A stretch of 64,000 bases of DNA. Source: Marinobacter denitrificans (GTDB lineage: Bacteria; Pseudomonadota; Gammaproteobacteria; Pseudomonadales; Oleiphilaceae). Where the stretch lies: assembly GCF_008795955.1 (NCBI RefSeq), contig NZ_VMHN01000001.1, positions 930,001-994,000 on the forward strand, in the 5' to 3' direction. Below the pieces are notes generated by a model. That model had not been told where the DNA came from, did not search any database, and saw only the letters and a program-made list of their open reading frames with translations. Below are positions 61,955 to 64,000 of this stretch, in pieces. The position numbers and the translations under genes are program-made. How positions within the stretch are numbered: the first letter of the stretch is position 1; each line of letters starts with the position of its first letter.

Positions 61955-63574
61955 TTACCTGAACTGCTCACCGCCATCATCGCACTTTCGGCCATACTTC
62001 TGATAGAACGCCAGCAGGTTCTCCAGCAACGAGATCTGATTGTCCCGGTGGCGGAAACCATGCCCTTCTTCCTCGAACCACCAGAGCTCAACGCACTGCC
62101 GGTTTTGCTCAAGCACACGTACCATGGCCCGGGTCTGTTCCGGCACCACCACCCTGTCCTGCCCGCCCTGGAAAAAGATCATTGGCCGGCGAATCCGATG
62201 GGCCTGCAGTATAGGTGTACGCGCCTGCCAGCGTTCGGGAAAATCCCGCGGGGACCCCAGCAGCCAGTCCAGGTAGCCCGACTCAAAGCGGTGTGTCACC
62301 TCCCGCAGGTGGGCAGGATCGCTCACCCCGAACAGACTGGCCCCGGCCCGGAAGCGCGCACTGCGGGTCATGGCCATCAGTGCGGTATATCCTCCGGAGC
62401 TACGGCCCTGGATAAACAACCGACTGGCATCAGCCTGGGCAGTGGCCACCAGATGATCTGCCGCCCGTTCCATATCCTCCACGTCAGCCCGGCCCCAGTG
62501 GCCGGCCAGTGCCAGACGGAAATCCCGGCCGAACCCCGCGCTGCCGCGATAATTGACCTCCGCTACGGCAAACCCGTGATGGCACCAGAACTGGATCTGG
62601 GGATTGAATACCGGCCATGCAGTCGATGTGGGGCCACCATGGGCGATCAGGATTAATGGCGGAGGCTCTGCTTCCGACCAGCCCTCGATGGGCGGGTACC
62701 AGAACCCTGTTACCTCGTCATGCACATCCTTCGATGGCGGAATCTGAAAGATGTCAGGGGTGACGATGGGTGAATCAGGGAACGGGGCTTCGCCCCCGGC
62801 CAGCGTGCGGGCATGGCCGGTTTGAAGATTCACTGCCAGTACTGAATCGAGCCGGGAAGCCGAGCGGGCGATGCAATAAAGCTTGTCGTCGAAGGCCGTA
62901 AGGTGGCGAAAGTCGGTGTAGCCCGTGGCGACCCTAACCGCTGGGGAGTCAGCAGACAGCGTTAGCCATAGCTCCCCCCTTCCGGAAACGTAGCGCACCC
63001 GGGCCCAGCCTCCCTGCCCCAGCGGCCAGTGATGACGCTCACCCAACTGCCAGGGAGCACTGGCGTGATCCGCAGCTGTCGCGTCGAGACAGGTCCATCT
63101 GAACTGTCCTGTTGTGAGTGACACCAGCCAGGGCTGCCACCAGCCTTCGTGATCTGACAGCACGTGCAGCACCTCGCCATCGAACACAGGCTGCTGGACG
63201 CTGCCGCCTGTGGGCGTCGGCAAACAACGAGCCCCGACCAGTGTGCCATCGACATCCACATCCGCCGTCCACAAAACAGAACTCACCCACGGCATGTCCG
63301 GCAGCGACCAGGATACCCACGCAATGCGCGCACTACTGGCGGATATTGCCGGGGCGCTGTAAAAATCCTCACTCTCATGCAGACGCAGAACTTTGTTGTC
63401 GCCCTGTACGGCCACCAGTTGCTGGCGCCCCGCACTTTCTCTTACCGCCAGAACACGGTGATGGGCGTCATCCCACACCAGTCCGCCGAAGCTGGCATCC
63501 GGGTCCCGGGTCAAGGCGTCGGAGGCCCCTGTGCGCGGGTCAATTCGGTGGATCTGCTGCCCTGAAGCGGCCAC
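61955..63574 (-). CDS. S9-family peptidase (prolyl oligopeptidase type)
   Basis: 539 residues from GTG 63574. A beta-propeller domain (first 290 residues) is followed by the alpha/beta hydrolase domain with nucleophile GRSSGG, the Asp in GGQDRVV and the catalytic His in EEGHGFRHRDN. It cleaves short peptides or acts as an acylaminoacyl peptidase. The frame stays open to 63874 and the in-frame extension (SPLSAEQAS, GVFWLEFDP, GYGGGAL) looks like the normal N-terminus of this family, but it has no ATG, GTG or TTG. Confidence 0.85.
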   Translation of the reverse strand: MAASGQQIHRIDPRTGASDALTRDPDASFGGLVWDDAHHRVLAVRESAGRQQLVAVQGDNKVLRLHESEDFYSAPAISASSARIAWVSWSLPDMPWVSSVLWTADVDVDGTLVGARCLPTPTGGSVQQPVFDGEVLHVLSDHEGWWQPWLVSLTTGQFRWTCLDATAADHASAPWQLGERHHWPLGQGGWARVRYVSGRGELWLTLSADSPAVRVATGYTDFRHLTAFDDKLYCIARSASRLDSVLAVNLQTGHARTLAGGEAPFPDSPIVTPDIFQIPPSKDVHDEVTGFWYPPIEGWSEAEPPPLILIAHGGPTSTAWPVFNPQIQFWCHHGFAVAEVNYRGSAGFGRDFRLALAGHWGRADVEDMERAADHLVATAQADASRLFIQGRSSGGYTALMAMTRSARFRAGASLFGVSDPAHLREVTHRFESGYLDWLLGSPRDFPERWQARTPILQAHRIRRPMIFFQGGQDRVVVPEQTRAMVRVLEQNRQCVELWWFEEEGHGFRHRDNQISLLENLLAFYQKYGRKCDDGGEQFR

Positions 63575-63830
63575 CGCAAACAGGGCGTCCGGCCCGGCAC
63601 ATAATGCACCGCCACCGTAACCATTAACCTCGCTGCGAAGACCGAACTCCGGGCGCGTTACCGGGTGAGCGGCCTCTCCGTTTACCTTTCTGAGCAGGTT
63701 GTTGCCGGTGGCAGGGTCAAACTCCAGCCAGAAAACACCCGCCCGGGAGACAGTCAGCGCTCCCCGCTGGACAAACGCAGTAGAGGCCTGCTCTGCAGAA
63801 AGCGGCGAGAAGATATTTTCGTCTGGCGTA

Positions 63831-64000
63831 TCAGCCCCGGAAGAACAACCGGGAGTTGTCGGCGTTGCGATAGGTCAGCTCCTCCAGCCCGGCGGTGGCG
63901 TGGTCCGCCGCCTTGCGGGCGGCGAGGATGCGGTCGTGGTGGGGCGATTTGCCGCATACCGGGTCGGCGTTGTCGGCATTGCCGGTCAGCAGGTAGGCCT
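63831..64000 (-). CDS. C-terminal fragment of an unidentified protein, cut by window edge
   Basis: 56 codons enter from the right edge and end in TGA at 63831. The sequence includes [20 protein letters not shown] and ends in [14 protein letters not shown]. The tail (Asn...Arg-Leu-Phe-Phe) resembles the C-terminal helix of TatD or amidohydrolase TIM barrels, but this is weak. The frame overlaps the open N-terminal extension of the S9 peptidase. Confidence 0.5.
   Translation of the reverse strand, partial: AYLLTGNADNADPVCGKSPHHDRILAARKAADHATAGLEELTYRNADNSRLFFRG

Overview
The window is chromosomal DNA from a moderately GC-rich gammaproteobacterium. Marinobacter or a close relative is the best guess. 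This rests on a wax ester synthase/DGAT-family acyltransferase, a secG-tRNA-Leu(GAG)-rimP-nusA-infB-rbfA-truB-rpsO-pnp order, carA-carB-greA and fur/bamE arrangements like those of Pseudomonas, and an ErcA/ErcS'-like pair. This is inference from gene content; no database was searched.

From 1 to 27 kb almost everything is on the minus strand and is core housekeeping. It runs, in transcription order, as grpE-dnaK-dnaJ-dapB; carA-carB-greA; rlmE-ftsH-folP-glmM-tpiA-secG-tRNA-Leu; and rimP-nusA-infB-rbfA-truB-rpsO-pnp. Only a partial lipoprotein hydrolase at the left edge and yhbY point the other way. Visible control elements include sigma-32-like promoters before grpE and dnaK, two LexA boxes before recN, promoter and terminator-like leaders before carA and rimP, and a long hairpin between rpsO and pnp.

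From 27 to 35 kb lie recN, the divergent fur/bamE pair, rnfH-ratA, a sodium:neurotransmitter-symporter family transporter, smpB, a WS/DGAT gene, and the tmRNA gene ssrA with its tag reading frame, promoter and terminator. An abasic-site (SRAP) protein gene converges on ssrA.

From 35.8 to 43.6 kb is an accessory block devoted to sulfur or reactive sulfur chemistry. It holds a sulfide:quinone oxidoreductase-like flavoprotein, a persulfide-dioxygenase-like metallohydrolase, an exported DsrE-like protein, a TDT/SLAC1-type transporter, a diheme-type cytochrome b, an octaheme tetrathionate-reductase-family cytochrome c, an exported rhodanese and a 1-Cys peroxiredoxin. Together they could oxidise sulfide to persulfide, then sulfite, then exported sulfite, and pass electrons between quinones and periplasmic sulfur compounds.

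From 45.3 to 50.4 kb is a compact three-gene operon that I regard as the best candidate for an undescribed system: an ATP-grasp ligase, a 674-residue protein of unknown function with a papain-like Cys-His-Asn arrangement, and an FAD-motif-less acetolactate-synthase-like ThDP enzyme. The rest, 50.5 to 64 kb, is mixed metabolism and stress: mqo, a Ca/Na antiporter, msrB-msrA, chrA, a metallophosphoesterase, a CDP-archaeol-synthase-like membrane protein, fumC, an alcohol dehydrogenase/hybrid kinase pair, an S9 peptidase whose frame lacks a normal start codon, and a gene fragment at the right edge. No insertion sequence, prophage, CRISPR array or rRNA was seen.
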